A stretch of DNA of 14,391 bases, from assembly GCA_038258095.1 (NCBI GenBank), contig JBBSQE010000070.1, positions 1 to 14,391 of the forward strand. The letters are read 5' to 3'. Under the pieces are notes generated by a model. It saw nothing but the letters and a program-made list of their open reading frames with translations. It was not told the DNA's origin and did no database searches. How positions within the stretch are numbered: the first letter of the stretch is position 1; the number at the start of each line of letters is the position of its first letter. This DNA comes from JBBSQE01 sp038258095. GTDB lineage: Bacteria; Actinomycetota; Thermoleophilia; Solirubrobacterales; 70-9. Position numbers and translations under genes: made by a program. Shown one piece after another: positions 5,943 to 12,223 of this stretch.

Positions 5943-7402
5943 TGACCGGCCTGCTCGAAGGCCGCCCCGACCACCGCCTCGGCGACCGGGCCGTAGGGGG
6001 GAGCGAAGGCCTCGATCAGGTCGCCCTCGCCGCGAACGAACACGCCACGGAGGTTCGAGAACTCACGAAAACCCTCGACTCCGTGATGGCGGCCGGACCC
6101 GCTCTGCCCGATCCCGCCGAACGGCAGCGAGGCGAGAGCGCCGTGCACGGCCGCGGAGTTGACGCACGCGCCGCCTGAGGTCGTGCGTCGCAGGACGTCG
6201 TCGGCCACCTCGGAGTCCTTGGAGAACACGTAGAGGGCGAGTGGGCGCTCACCGTCGTTGACGTGGCTGATCGCCCCGTCGAGGTCGTCGTAGGGCTTGA
6301 CCGGCAGGATCGGGCCGAAGATCTCGTCGCGCATCAGCTCCAGATCATCAGGCGGGTCGAGCACGAGTGACATCGGCATCTGACGGGTCTCGGGATCGAC
6401 TTCGCCGCTCTCCTCGAGAGCACGGACGTCGCATCCCCGCTCCGCGGCCTCCGCGAGGAGTCGCTCGATCCGCTCCAGGTGGCGGCCGGTGATGATCCCG
6501 GTGTTGCTCTCCGACTCCACGAACCCCGGCATGTTCTCGCGAGCATGCTCGGAGGCGAGCCGCGCGAACTCGTCCATCTGCTCTCTGGGCACGAGGCAAT
6601 AGTCCACGGAGATGCACATCTGCCCGTTCTTGAGCGCCTTCGTGTTCAGCACCTGCTTGACCGACTCGGCGTCGATCGAGTCCTCGGCAAGGATCGCCGG
6701 GCACTTGCCGCCGAGCTCGAGCGTCACCGGCACGAGCTGCTCGGCGGCGGCTTTCGCGATCTCGCGCCCGATCTCTGGACTGCCGGTGTAGAGCAGGTGA
6801 TCCCAGCGCACACGGGTGAATGCCTTGGCGAGGTCGATCTCGCCGACCACCACGTCGACGCGGTCGCGGTCGAACGTCGCGCGGATCATGTCCTGGAGGA
6901 CTCGGGAGGAGGCCGGCGAGTGCTCAGAGGGCTTCAGCACCACTCTGTTGCCGGCGGCCAGCATCTCGACCAGGGGCCCGACCGAGAGGTCGAAGGGGAA
7001 GTTCCAGGGGCTGATGTTGCCGACGACGCCCTTCGGCTGCGGAGCGACGAAGGCCCGCCCGGACCCGTACAGCGCGGGGTCGGAGTGGCGGGGCTCCGGC
7101 GTCATCCAGGTCTCGAGACTCTCGGCCGAGTAGGCGGCGCGCCCGGCGACGCCGAGCACCTCGATCAGGTCGGTGGCGAGAGAGGGGTGCACGCCGAAAT
7201 CGGCACTCATCGCCTCTCCGATCTGTTCACGGTTGGTCATCACCATCTCGGCGAGCGCGCCGAGCAGGGCTTGGCGCTCCTCGAGCGACGGGTAGGGATC
7301 GGCGAGGAATGCGGCGCGCTGTGCCTCGACCGTCTCCTCCAACTCCCGGATCACTGCGCTGTCATCGGTCTCCGGCCCAGCATCGCGCTCGATGGTCGAC
7401 AT
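5939..7402 (-). CDS. Aldehyde dehydrogenase, coniferyl-aldehyde-dehydrogenase-like
   Basis: A 487-aa NAD(P)-dependent aldehyde dehydrogenase that oxidises an aldehyde to the carboxylic acid. Seen: GVVGNISPWNFPF (125-137) near the cofactor site, KPSEHSP (157-163), the general base Glu229 in LELGGK, the catalytic nucleophile Cys263 in NGQMCIS, EIFGP (360-364), and the closing LPFGGIGQSGSGRHHGVEGFREFSN. The C-terminus lacks the long extension of semialdehyde types. The combination of KALKNGQMC and the VDYCLVP segment is typical of class-3-like enzymes annotated as coniferyl aldehyde dehydrogenases, which act on aromatic or medium-chain aldehydes. ATG 7402 is preceded by GAGGAGAG at good spacing. 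It is the first gene of a minus-strand operon with the CoA ligase and a VOC protein. The alkyltransferase-like gene is divergent, with 66 bp shared between the starts. Confidence 0.93.
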   Translation of the reverse strand: MSTIERDAGPETDDSAVIRELEETVEAQRAAFLADPYPSLEERQALLGALAEMVMTNREQIGEAMSADFGVHPSLATDLIEVLGVAGRAAYSAESLETWMTPEPRHSDPALYGSGRAFVAPQPKGVVGNISPWNFPFDLSVGPLVEMLAAGNRVVLKPSEHSPASSRVLQDMIRATFDRDRVDVVVGEIDLAKAFTRVRWDHLLYTGSPEIGREIAKAAAEQLVPVTLELGGKCPAILAEDSIDAESVKQVLNTKALKNGQMCISVDYCLVPREQMDEFARLASEHARENMPGFVESESNTGIITGRHLERIERLLAEAAERGCDVRALEESGEVDPETRQMPMSLVLDPPDDLELMRDEIFGPILPVKPYDDLDGAISHVNDGERPLALYVFSKDSEVADDVLRRTTSGGACVNSAAVHGALASLPFGGIGQSGSGRHHGVEGFREFSNLRGVFVRGEGDLIEAFAPPYGPVAEAVVGAAFEQAGQ

Positions 7403-7468
7403 GCTCTCTCCTCGTGTTCCTCGTGGCAGTGTCCCGACGATACGCCCCTGCGGTTGAATTCGCTGTGG

Positions 7469-7783
7469 ATGAGCGGGAAGGCACCGGACCCGGAGGCCAG
7501 GCTCGAGGCGGTGCTCGCACGCGTCCGAGCGATCCCCGAGGGCTTCGTCCGTACTTATGGCGACGTCAGCCCCGGCGCGCCCCGGTTTGCGGGCACCGCG
7601 CTTCGCGGCGCCGGAGGCGACGGCCTCCCATGGTGGCGCGTGGTCCGTGCCGATGGCTCGCTCGCGTTAGGCGAGCGCCAACGTGATCTGCTCGATTCAG
7701 AGGGAGTGCCGTTCGTCGACTCCGACCGCACCCGGGTCGATCTCGAGGTCGCTCGCATCCCGGAGGACGTCGAGCCTGCCTAG
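7469..7783 (+). CDS. Alkyltransferase-like (MGMT-family) DNA-binding protein, no acceptor cysteine
   Basis: A 104-aa protein matching the C-terminal DNA-binding domain of O6-methylguanine-DNA methyltransferases. It has the VRTYGDVS motif (27-34) and an RFAGTALRG segment (39-47) where the recognition helix and arginine finger lie. At 54-60 it has PWWRVVR in place of the methyltransferase PCHRV, so the alkyl-accepting cysteine is a tryptophan. Such alkyltransferase-like proteins cannot remove the alkyl group. Known members bind O6-alkylguanine, flip it and recruit nucleotide excision repair; that role here is inference. Start ATG 7469 is chosen because the family begins about 15 residues before the IPEGFVRTYG core. 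The same frame stays open far upstream only as an antisense shadow of the aldehyde dehydrogenase. The Shine-Dalgarno sequence is weak. Confidence 0.85.
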   Translation: MSGKAPDPEARLEAVLARVRAIPEGFVRTYGDVSPGAPRFAGTALRGAGGDGLPWWRVVRADGSLALGERQRDLLDSEGVPFVDSDRTRVDLEVARIPEDVEPA

Positions 7784-7863
7784 TCTCCGGATCGTTCATG
7801 CCTTAGCCCGAGGTGTCGTGAAGGTCGCGCATAGCGCTACCTGGACGACGACTTCGCGGCTGG

Positions 7864-8136
7864 TCAGGCAGTCGCGTAGCGCTTCGCCGCCAGGGCGCGG
7901 CGCTTCTCCGCCACGACCTCGCGGTCCTTCGGCGGCGCGTTCGTCACCAGGCGGTCGAGAAGCTTCGCCGTCGCTGCCCTTACCTCCTCGACGGCGTCCT
8001 CGAATGCCTCGGCGTTGGCCCGTGAGGGCTTCGCCGATCCGCTGATCTTGCGCACGTACTGGAGTGACGAGGCGTGGATCTCATCCTCGGTCGCGGGGGG
8101 CTCGAAATTGTGGAGTGTCCTGATGTTTCTGCACAT
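7864..8136 (-). CDS. DUF2277 family protein
   Basis: A 90-aa soluble protein recognised as DUF2277 by its N-terminus MCRNIRTLHNFEPPAT (1-16), its middle LQYVRKISGSAKPSRAN (25-41), and its end LVTNAPPKDREV (63-74). The function of the family is not known. The sequence is mostly helical and charged, with one Cys at position 2 that is constant in the relatives I recall. The start is ATG 8136, preceded by AGGGG, and it coincides with the family start. The frame extends upstream by 19 codons, but that part overlaps the methyltransferase end and does not look conserved. It lies 35 bp behind the methyltransferase on the same strand, so the two are probably cotranscribed. Confidence 0.88.
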   Translation of the reverse strand: MCRNIRTLHNFEPPATEDEIHASSLQYVRKISGSAKPSRANAEAFEDAVEEVRAATAKLLDRLVTNAPPKDREVVAEKRRALAAKRYATA

Positions 8137-8171
8137 GCCCCTGAATCTAGACGACCGATTAGTGCGGCGGC

Positions 8172-8936
8172 TCAGCTCCCAGCCAGGATCCACCGCTGGG
8201 TGATCGTGAGCTCGCCGCTTTCGTCCCGCGCCGCGCGGAGACCGGTCGGACGACCGCCGTCTGCCTCGTCAGTGAAGGCGGCCCGAAGTGTCCGCGCGGC
8301 GGGCTCGGGTGTCCCGCTCTGCTCCAGCCAGGACTCGACGCGCATCGCGTGCTCGCGTTCCGAGAACCGTCGCGAGGGTTGCCCCGCGGTCCGTCCGACC
8401 AACTCCACAATTCGACCCTCGTCGAGGGCGCTCACATGGCTGGGGTCGCGTAGGCGCTCGAGCTCGTCGTGGCGAGCCCCGCCGGCCACCATGTCGATCA
8501 CTGCCACCGATCCCCCGGCGCGACAGACACGGCCCATCTCTGCCACGGCGAGCTCGGGCTGCCCGATGTGATGAAGAGCGAAGCGGCTGAGCACGACGTC
8601 GAATTGCGAGTCGGGGAACGGCAGGTCGGTTGCGTCGCCTCGCACGAAGGCGACGTCCCGGCGGCCCGCTTCCTGCACGGAGCGAAGGCCTGCCAAGAGC
8701 ATCGCATCGGTGCTGTCGACTACGACGAGCGTCGCCCCGTCGCGGATCAGATGCCTGCCGGTGAGCCCGGTCCCGCCCGCTACGTCGAGGATCTGGGCCC
8801 CTGTCGGCACTGGGATGTTCGCCGAGATCCAGTCGAGGATCTCCGTATCTCGAAACAACGAGCCCGGCTTCTCGAAGTTCTTCGATTGCGTGGTGAATTC
8901 ACGTTCAGTCGCCGCTTGACCGGTTGACTCGTTCAT
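8172..8936 (-). CDS. Class I SAM-dependent methyltransferase
   Basis: A 254-aa cytosolic methyltransferase of the UbiE/Methyltransf_11 type. Motif I for S-adenosylmethionine binding is ILDVAGGTGLTG (49-60). The acidic residue at the end of strand 2 is Asp74 in VVVDSTDAML, motif II is GDATDLPFPDSQFDVV (100-115), and the post-strand-4 segment is SRFALHHIGQPELAVAEMGRV (117-137). The methyl acceptor, whether a small molecule, quinone or lipid, cannot be decided from the sequence. The C-terminal third is charged and ends in QRWILAGS. ATG 8936 has only a short GGGG before it. DUF2277 follows it in the same direction; the 67-aa gene upstream has its own terminator-like hairpin in the 129-bp gap, so the methyltransferase probably has its own promoter. 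Confidence 0.9.
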   Translation of the reverse strand: MNESTGQAATEREFTTQSKNFEKPGSLFRDTEILDWISANIPVPTGAQILDVAGGTGLTGRHLIRDGATLVVVDSTDAMLLAGLRSVQEAGRRDVAFVRGDATDLPFPDSQFDVVLSRFALHHIGQPELAVAEMGRVCRAGGSVAVIDMVAGGARHDELERLRDPSHVSALDEGRIVELVGRTAGQPSRRFSEREHAMRVESWLEQSGTPEPAARTLRAAFTDEADGGRPTGLRAARDESGELTITQRWILAGS

Positions 8937-9044
8937 GCCCCGATCGTAATGCGGAGGTTGCGAATGCCCGCGCTCGCCCCGGGTTCCGGTCGTGCCGCCC
9001 GTGGGAAACGAGCAGGTGGCGCCCAGGGCGAGCTATTCGGAAGA

Positions 9045-9060
9045 GGGCGCGTCAGCGCCC
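9045..9060 (-). terminator. Hairpin after the 67-aa gene
   Basis: Read on the minus strand, GGGCGC-TGAC-GCGCCC forms a perfect 6-bp stem with a 4-nt loop, starting 5 nt after the TAG stop of the 67-aa gene and followed by TCTTCC. An alternative AGGGCG/CGCCCT pairing is possible. The T-run is weak, but position and stability fit a terminator. Confidence 0.5.
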
Positions 9061-9065
9061 GCCCT

Positions 9066-9269
9066 CTACTCCTCGGGTGCGTCGAGTGCGTCCCAGTCCG
9101 ACTGGCTGACGAACTTCGTGAGCTTCGTTCCCTCGTTCTCGGCACGGAACGCATAACGGACATTCGTCTTGCCGTTCTTGCCCTCTCGCTCGTACTTCGT
9201 CTTGCGCACGGAGCCCTCGTCGATCTGGACCTTCTCGCGCTTCTTCACGTCATAGAACTCGATAGCCAT
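9066..9269 (-). CDS. Conserved 67-aa protein of unknown function
   Basis: A small, very charged, lysine-rich protein beginning MAIEFYDVKKREKVQI. I recognise this beginning and the later RYAFRA and LTKFVSQSDWDAL segments from many small hypothetical proteins in diverse bacteria, but know of no function. It has no signal peptide, membrane segment or cysteines. The alternation of hydrophobic and charged residues (residues 3-43) suggests a small beta-rich domain followed by a short acidic tail (APEE). AGGAAGGG lies just before ATG 9269, a convincing ribosome-binding site, and the gene has its own downstream hairpin, so it looks like a separately expressed, probably well-translated gene. Confidence 0.8.
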   Translation of the reverse strand: MAIEFYDVKKREKVQIDEGSVRKTKYEREGKNGKTNVRYAFRAENEGTKLTKFVSQSDWDALDAPEE

Positions 9270-9591
9270 GGATCCCTTCCTCTCTCTTGCCGGGTGTCTC
9301 CGGCGGTTTCGTTCCCCAGTCCTGGCTTGAGAAAAGCGGAATGGGCCTTGGAACTAGGTGCAAGTCTGCCTGTCCGGTCGGACAAAACCGCGTGAATCCG
9401 CGAATTTGCGTCGTTTTCCGCGCTCAGAGGGAGAAATTGACGCCCGTGAGCGCGTCCCAAGCGTGACTTACGCCCAACCGGGAGCGGTGAGAAAATAGGC
9501 CCTGGTCCGGGTTCGGTCGGCCTCGTCGCCCCGATCAATAGAGGCGCGAGAGACGCCCGACACCCGGATCTGCACATAAGATCGGGCGGCG
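9270..9591. other. 322-bp divergent intergenic region
   Basis: This gap between the 67-aa gene (-) and the MpaB-type oxygenase (+) has no convincing coding frame; the frames open here have no family-like sequence. It contains more A/T than its neighbours (for example 9384-9420) and a TGTCCG-GT-CGGACA palindrome at 9371-9384. A CCGCG-TGAAT-CCGCG repeat at 9388-9402 follows closely. It probably holds the promoters of both genes; no clear -10/-35 pair could be chosen. Confidence 0.5.
9371..9384. promoter_or_regulatory. Palindrome TGTCCG-GT-CGGACA, possible operator
   Basis: A perfect 6-2-6 inverted repeat in the divergent gap, 101 bp from the 67-aa start and 207 bp from the oxygenase start. It is too short with too tight a loop for a good terminator and lies between two divergent starts, so a dimeric regulator site is the better reading. 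The regulator is unknown. Confidence 0.35.
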
Positions 9592-10476
9592 ATGGACGAT
9601 GAAGGCTTCTTCGGGCCCGGCAGCGCCATCTGGCGGGTCAACCGCGAGGGGGTGCTGCTGCTCGGAGGCGGGCGCGCCCTGATCCTTCAGGTGGCGCATC
9701 CGCTCGTAGCGGCGGGAGTCGCCGAGCATTCCAACTACCGGGAGGACCCCTGGGGCCGGCTCTACCGGACGCTCGACACCGTCCTGAAGATGGTCTTCGG
9801 CTCGACCGCGGTTGCGCGGGCGGCGGGGGAGAGGCTGGCGCGGGTCCACTCGCGCATCCACGGCAAGACAACCGAGCCCGGCGGGCGCTACCCAGCCGGC
9901 ACTGTCTACGAGGCGAGCGATCCGGATCTCCTGATGTGGGTTTATGCAACCCTCGTCGACACCGCCATGGTGGTCCACCGGCGCTACGTGGGCCCGATGT
10001 CGGTCGCGGAGGAGAAGCGCTACTACTCCGACCAGATGACGCTCGGCGAGCACTTCGGAATCCCGCGCGACCGCCAGCCCCAGACGATCGACGAGTTTCG
10101 TGACTATTTCGCCTCGATGCTCGCCTCGGACCGGATCGGGGCCACCGATGCGCTTCGCGATGTCGCCGACGCCACCATGAATCCGCCGCTTCCCCGGGTC
10201 ACCAAGCCGCTCGTGGGAACGTTGAATCTCCTGACAGCGGGCCTACTCCCCGACCGCATCCGGGCCGACCTCGAGATCCCCTGGGGCCCGCGGCGCGAGC
10301 GGATGCTCAGTGCCTCCGATGCCGTGCTGCGGCGCACGCTGCCGGTGCTGCCCAGCCTTCTCCGTGACGTCCCGCCCGCCCGTTCCGCCGAGGTGCGGAT
10401 GGGCATGCGAAAGAAAACCCCAATTTTGGGGAGGTTGGGCCGCGAGATCCGTATTGGCGCGGGTCAGCCTGGGTAG
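9592..10476 (+). CDS. Oxygenase MpaB family (DUF2236) protein
   Basis: A 294-aa soluble protein of the DUF2236 family. Family marks: FGPGSAIWRVNRE (7-19), the LQVAHPLVAAGVAEHS segment (32-47) with His36 and His46, YREDPWGRLYRT (49-60), ARVHSRIHG (83-91), and DPDLLMWVYATLVDTAM (110-126). The family includes MpaB from mycophenolic acid biosynthesis and is related to the heme-containing rubber oxygenase Lcp, so a heme-dependent oxidation is possible. The actual substrate, and whether the conserved histidines bind heme here, are inference. The length is normal for the family, with no signal peptide, so it is cytosolic. Start ATG 9592 gives the usual family N-terminus; only a weak GGGCGGCG precedes it. 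A 47-aa hydrophobic gene follows 9 nt later. Confidence 0.88.
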   Translation: MDDEGFFGPGSAIWRVNREGVLLLGGGRALILQVAHPLVAAGVAEHSNYREDPWGRLYRTLDTVLKMVFGSTAVARAAGERLARVHSRIHGKTTEPGGRYPAGTVYEASDPDLLMWVYATLVDTAMVVHRRYVGPMSVAEEKRYYSDQMTLGEHFGIPRDRQPQTIDEFRDYFASMLASDRIGATDALRDVADATMNPPLPRVTKPLVGTLNLLTAGLLPDRIRADLEIPWGPRRERMLSASDAVLRRTLPVLPSLLRDVPPARSAEVRMGMRKKTPILGRLGREIRIGAGQPG

Positions 10477-10485
10477 GCCAAGGCC

Positions 10486-10629
10486 ATGCAACTAGCGATA
10501 TTGCTCATCGTCATTGGGATCGTCCTCGCGCTGCTCGTCAATTACGCGCTGGGGATCATCGTCATCCTGATCGGTCTCGTCCTGCTGATCCTGCCGCATG
10601 TTCGCGGCGGCCGCACCGGACGGGTCTGA
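10486..10629 (+). CDS. Small hydrophobic membrane protein (47 aa)
   Basis: A short gene starting 9 nt after the oxygenase stop: ATG 10486 to TGA 10627-10629. The product is almost wholly hydrophobic: MQLAILLIVIGIVLALLVNY, then ALGIIVILIGLVLLILP and a basic tail HVRGGRTGRV. This gives two short membrane helices split by NYALG, or one long one, with the positive end probably cytosolic. AAGG lies close before the ATG, so translation may be coupled to the preceding gene. I recall similar tiny hydrophobic proteins in actinobacteria, without known function. Third-position codon choice is strongly G/C, as in neighbouring genes, which supports a real gene. It is followed by a strong hairpin. Confidence 0.65.
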   Translation: MQLAILLIVIGIVLALLVNYALGIIVILIGLVLLILPHVRGGRTGRV

Positions 10630-10640
10630 CCCGTAAGCGG

Positions 10641-10677
10641 GCGCCCGAGCCCGGTCCCTCGGGCCTGGCTCGGGCGC
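10641..10677. terminator. Strong 11-bp hairpin between convergent transcription units
   Basis: GCGCCCGAGCC (10641-10651) pairs perfectly with GGCTCGGGCGC (10667-10677) around a 15-nt loop, starting 11 nt after the stop of the 47-aa gene. The opposite-strand membrane gene ends at 10732. There is no T-tract, so a bidirectional GC-rich terminator is likely but not certain. Confidence 0.55.
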
Positions 10678-10731
10678 GTCGCACCTCCTCACCCAAACCC
10701 CGCCGACCGCTCCGGGAGCCGTGCCCCCGCC

Positions 10732-11160
10732 TCAGCCCGCGAGAAGCCAGGCGACGAGAGATAGCTCGATCAGTCCCGCTTCGATCAAGAGGACGACTCC
10801 CGCCGCGTCGGCGAGTGAGTGCTGGGGCGAGAAGCCACCGGCGAATACGAGCGCAACGGCGAGCAGGAACACGGGCAGGATGATCAGTCCCCAGAACAGC
10901 ATCGCGCGCTCCCAGGCCTCGGTCCGCTTCGGATCGGAAGCGACGATCTTCTCGTTGAACGCAAACGGGAGGGCGGCGAAGGCCGCGAAGATCCCGGCGG
11001 CGAAGACGACAAGCCACGGGTTCAGGAAGTCGAGACTGAGGTAGGGCCCGCCCTTCAGGGCGGCGAGGATCAACGCGGCGGCCGCAATGCCGAGGCTCGC
11101 GAGGACGGCGAGCGAGAGGATCGAGCTGCGATCGGTCTCGCCGACCTTCTCGAGGTCCAT
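10732..11160 (-). CDS. Four-helix integral membrane protein, unknown function
   Basis: A 142-aa protein with four clear hydrophobic segments at about 14-35, 48-68, 86-107 and 119-140, joined by short loops. The central loop (69-85, FNEKIVASDPKRTEAWE) is the most charged and probably cytosolic, as is the charged N-terminus MDLEKVGETDRSS. There are no cysteines, and no obvious transporter or enzyme signature. I do not recognise a family. It starts 4 bp after the stop of the secreted 345-aa protein on the same strand, so the two are almost surely one operon and may act together at the cell surface. Start ATG 11160 is chosen because it is the first in frame and gives a normal cytosolic N-terminus. 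Confidence 0.75.
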   Translation of the reverse strand: MDLEKVGETDRSSILSLAVLASLGIAAAALILAALKGGPYLSLDFLNPWLVVFAAGIFAAFAALPFAFNEKIVASDPKRTEAWERAMLFWGLIILPVFLLAVALVFAGGFSPQHSLADAAGVVLLIEAGLIELSLVAWLLAG

Positions 11161-11164
11161 CGCG

Positions 11165-12202
11165 TCAGCAGACGTGCGGCCGGGCGGCCGAGCGCACGAC
11201 CTCGAAGGCGGACCCGGGCATGCCCTTCAACTGGTTCAGGTTCTCGTCGGGCCAGCGGCGGTCGCTGGTGCCGCTGAAAAACCAGTTGGACCCGTTGTCG
11301 GCGACGATCAGCCCGTAGCGCTTGAACGCGGTCGCGATCACCTTCGCCGGGCCCGAGAACCTCCCGAGCCCGTAACCCGCCTTGAGGCGCAGGCGGGTCC
11401 CCATCGCCGGCGCGTTTGGGTTCGAGGTGTCGCCCGCACAGTGGGACGCGGGGTGGATCCACGCATCGCGGGTCGAGTCGACGGTGACCCGGATCGCGTG
11501 GTCGATGTGTCCGCGTCTGACCTCGTCGAGGCGGACGAGCCCGGGGAAGATCGGGAGGCCGGCGGCATCTGCCGAGGTGAGGCCGTCCTTGCGGAGCCGC
11601 GGCGAGCGGAGGTTCCAGGAGGTCCCGGAATCCGCGTTCCAGTGAGCGCCGCCGCGGGACCTCGGGAACGCGCGGTAGAGCTCGTAGAGGCGACAGCGCG
11701 ACCTGTCGACGACCAGCACATGGCGGTCGCCATCGGACCTCGGGCCACCCTCGACCGGTGCTCTCAGCGGGATTGGGAAGGGCCCCCGGTCGGACTCCGC
11801 CCCGTAGGCGGTGTAGTGGATACCCAACTTGCGCTGCCTGCGGCCCACCACCCTGTATGGGAAGCCATAGCTGCGCGGCGAACCGAAGTCGGGGTGCAAC
11901 ATGTCGCCGCCGTGGCTGTTGATGTACCTGATCACCGCCGCCGAGTTGCGGGCGACCGGCGCCTTCGAGATGTTCTGGTTCCAGGCCGCCTCGGTCCGCA
12001 GCGACGGGCCCCGCGCGCGCGTCGAGGTCGGCGGGTTGGGGAAGGCGTGGCAGCGGCCGAGGCTTGGATAGGTGGCGCGAGCCCGCGGGGAGGCGGCGTC
12101 CGGCCCGGCCGCCAGCGCGAGTCCCCCAGTGAGGGTGAGCAGCGCCGCTGCGAGGACCACCATCAGGCGGGCGTTTCTTCTGGGATGATCGACCGAGCCC
12201 AT
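11165..12202 (-). CDS. Secreted protein of unknown function (345 aa)
   Basis: Exported protein: positive start MGSVDHPRRNARL, hydrophobic core MVVLAAALLTLTGGLALAA (14-32), then a Pro/Ala-rich linker to about residue 45. The mature domain has distinctive segments: AAWNQNISKAPVA (72-84), HYTAYGAESDRGPFPIP (129-145), PVEGGPRSDGDRHVLVVD (149-166), RLYELYRAF (171-179), GLPIFPGLVRLDEV (215-228), MGTRLRLKAGYG (267-278) and ADNGSNWFFSGTSDRRW (301-317). I recall this pattern from uncharacterised secreted proteins of actinobacteria, but no function. The aromatic and acidic segments would suit a carbohydrate-acting or binding protein; that is a guess. There are four cysteines in the mature part (51, 170, 255, 345), possibly two disulfides. 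The frame extends upstream to 12370, but ATG 12202 gives the signal peptide. On this strand TATGCT lies 8 nt before the ATG, so a leaderless transcript is possible. Confidence 0.8.
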   Translation of the reverse strand: MGSVDHPRRNARLMVVLAAALLTLTGGLALAAGPDAASPRARATYPSLGRCHAFPNPPTSTRARGPSLRTEAAWNQNISKAPVARNSAAVIRYINSHGGDMLHPDFGSPRSYGFPYRVVGRRQRKLGIHYTAYGAESDRGPFPIPLRAPVEGGPRSDGDRHVLVVDRSRCRLYELYRAFPRSRGGAHWNADSGTSWNLRSPRLRKDGLTSADAAGLPIFPGLVRLDEVRRGHIDHAIRVTVDSTRDAWIHPASHCAGDTSNPNAPAMGTRLRLKAGYGLGRFSGPAKVIATAFKRYGLIVADNGSNWFFSGTSDRRWPDENLNQLKGMPGSAFEVVRSAARPHVC

Positions 12203-12223
12203 GCACTGCGAGCATATGACGCC
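12203..12223. promoter_or_regulatory. 21-bp divergent gap with CATATG
   Basis: Only 21 bp separate the start of the secreted-protein gene (-) from the chosen start of the second VOC gene (+). Inside is the palindrome CATATG (12213-12218), giving TATGCT on the minus strand, 8 nt before that ATG. No Shine-Dalgarno sequence is visible for either gene. Promoter elements must therefore overlap the opposite coding regions, or one or both messages are leaderless. No good -35 was found. Confidence 0.35.

Noticed and set aside
4239..5945. 568-codon plus-strand open frame
   Set aside because: It is antisense to the CoA ligase, which has every family motif. The plus-strand product is Asp/Arg/Val-rich with no recognisable domain, as expected of a shadow frame in GC-rich DNA.
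6479..7468. Long plus-strand extension upstream of the alkyltransferase-like protein
   Set aside because: This in-frame extension is antisense to the aldehyde dehydrogenase and has no domain; the real protein begins at 7469.
9388..9410. Possible LexA/SOS-type box
   Set aside because: CGAATTTGCG resembles parts of SOS boxes but lacks the GAAC-N4-GTTC core of actinobacterial LexA sites.
9245..9577. 110-codon minus-strand frame in the intergenic gap
   Set aside because: It overlaps the start of the 67-aa gene and spans the palindrome region; no family-like sequence, and codon positions show no coding bias.
11087..12184. N-terminal part of a 513-codon frame leading into the second VOC gene
   Set aside because: It is antisense to the secreted-protein gene; only the last 134 residues are VOC-like.
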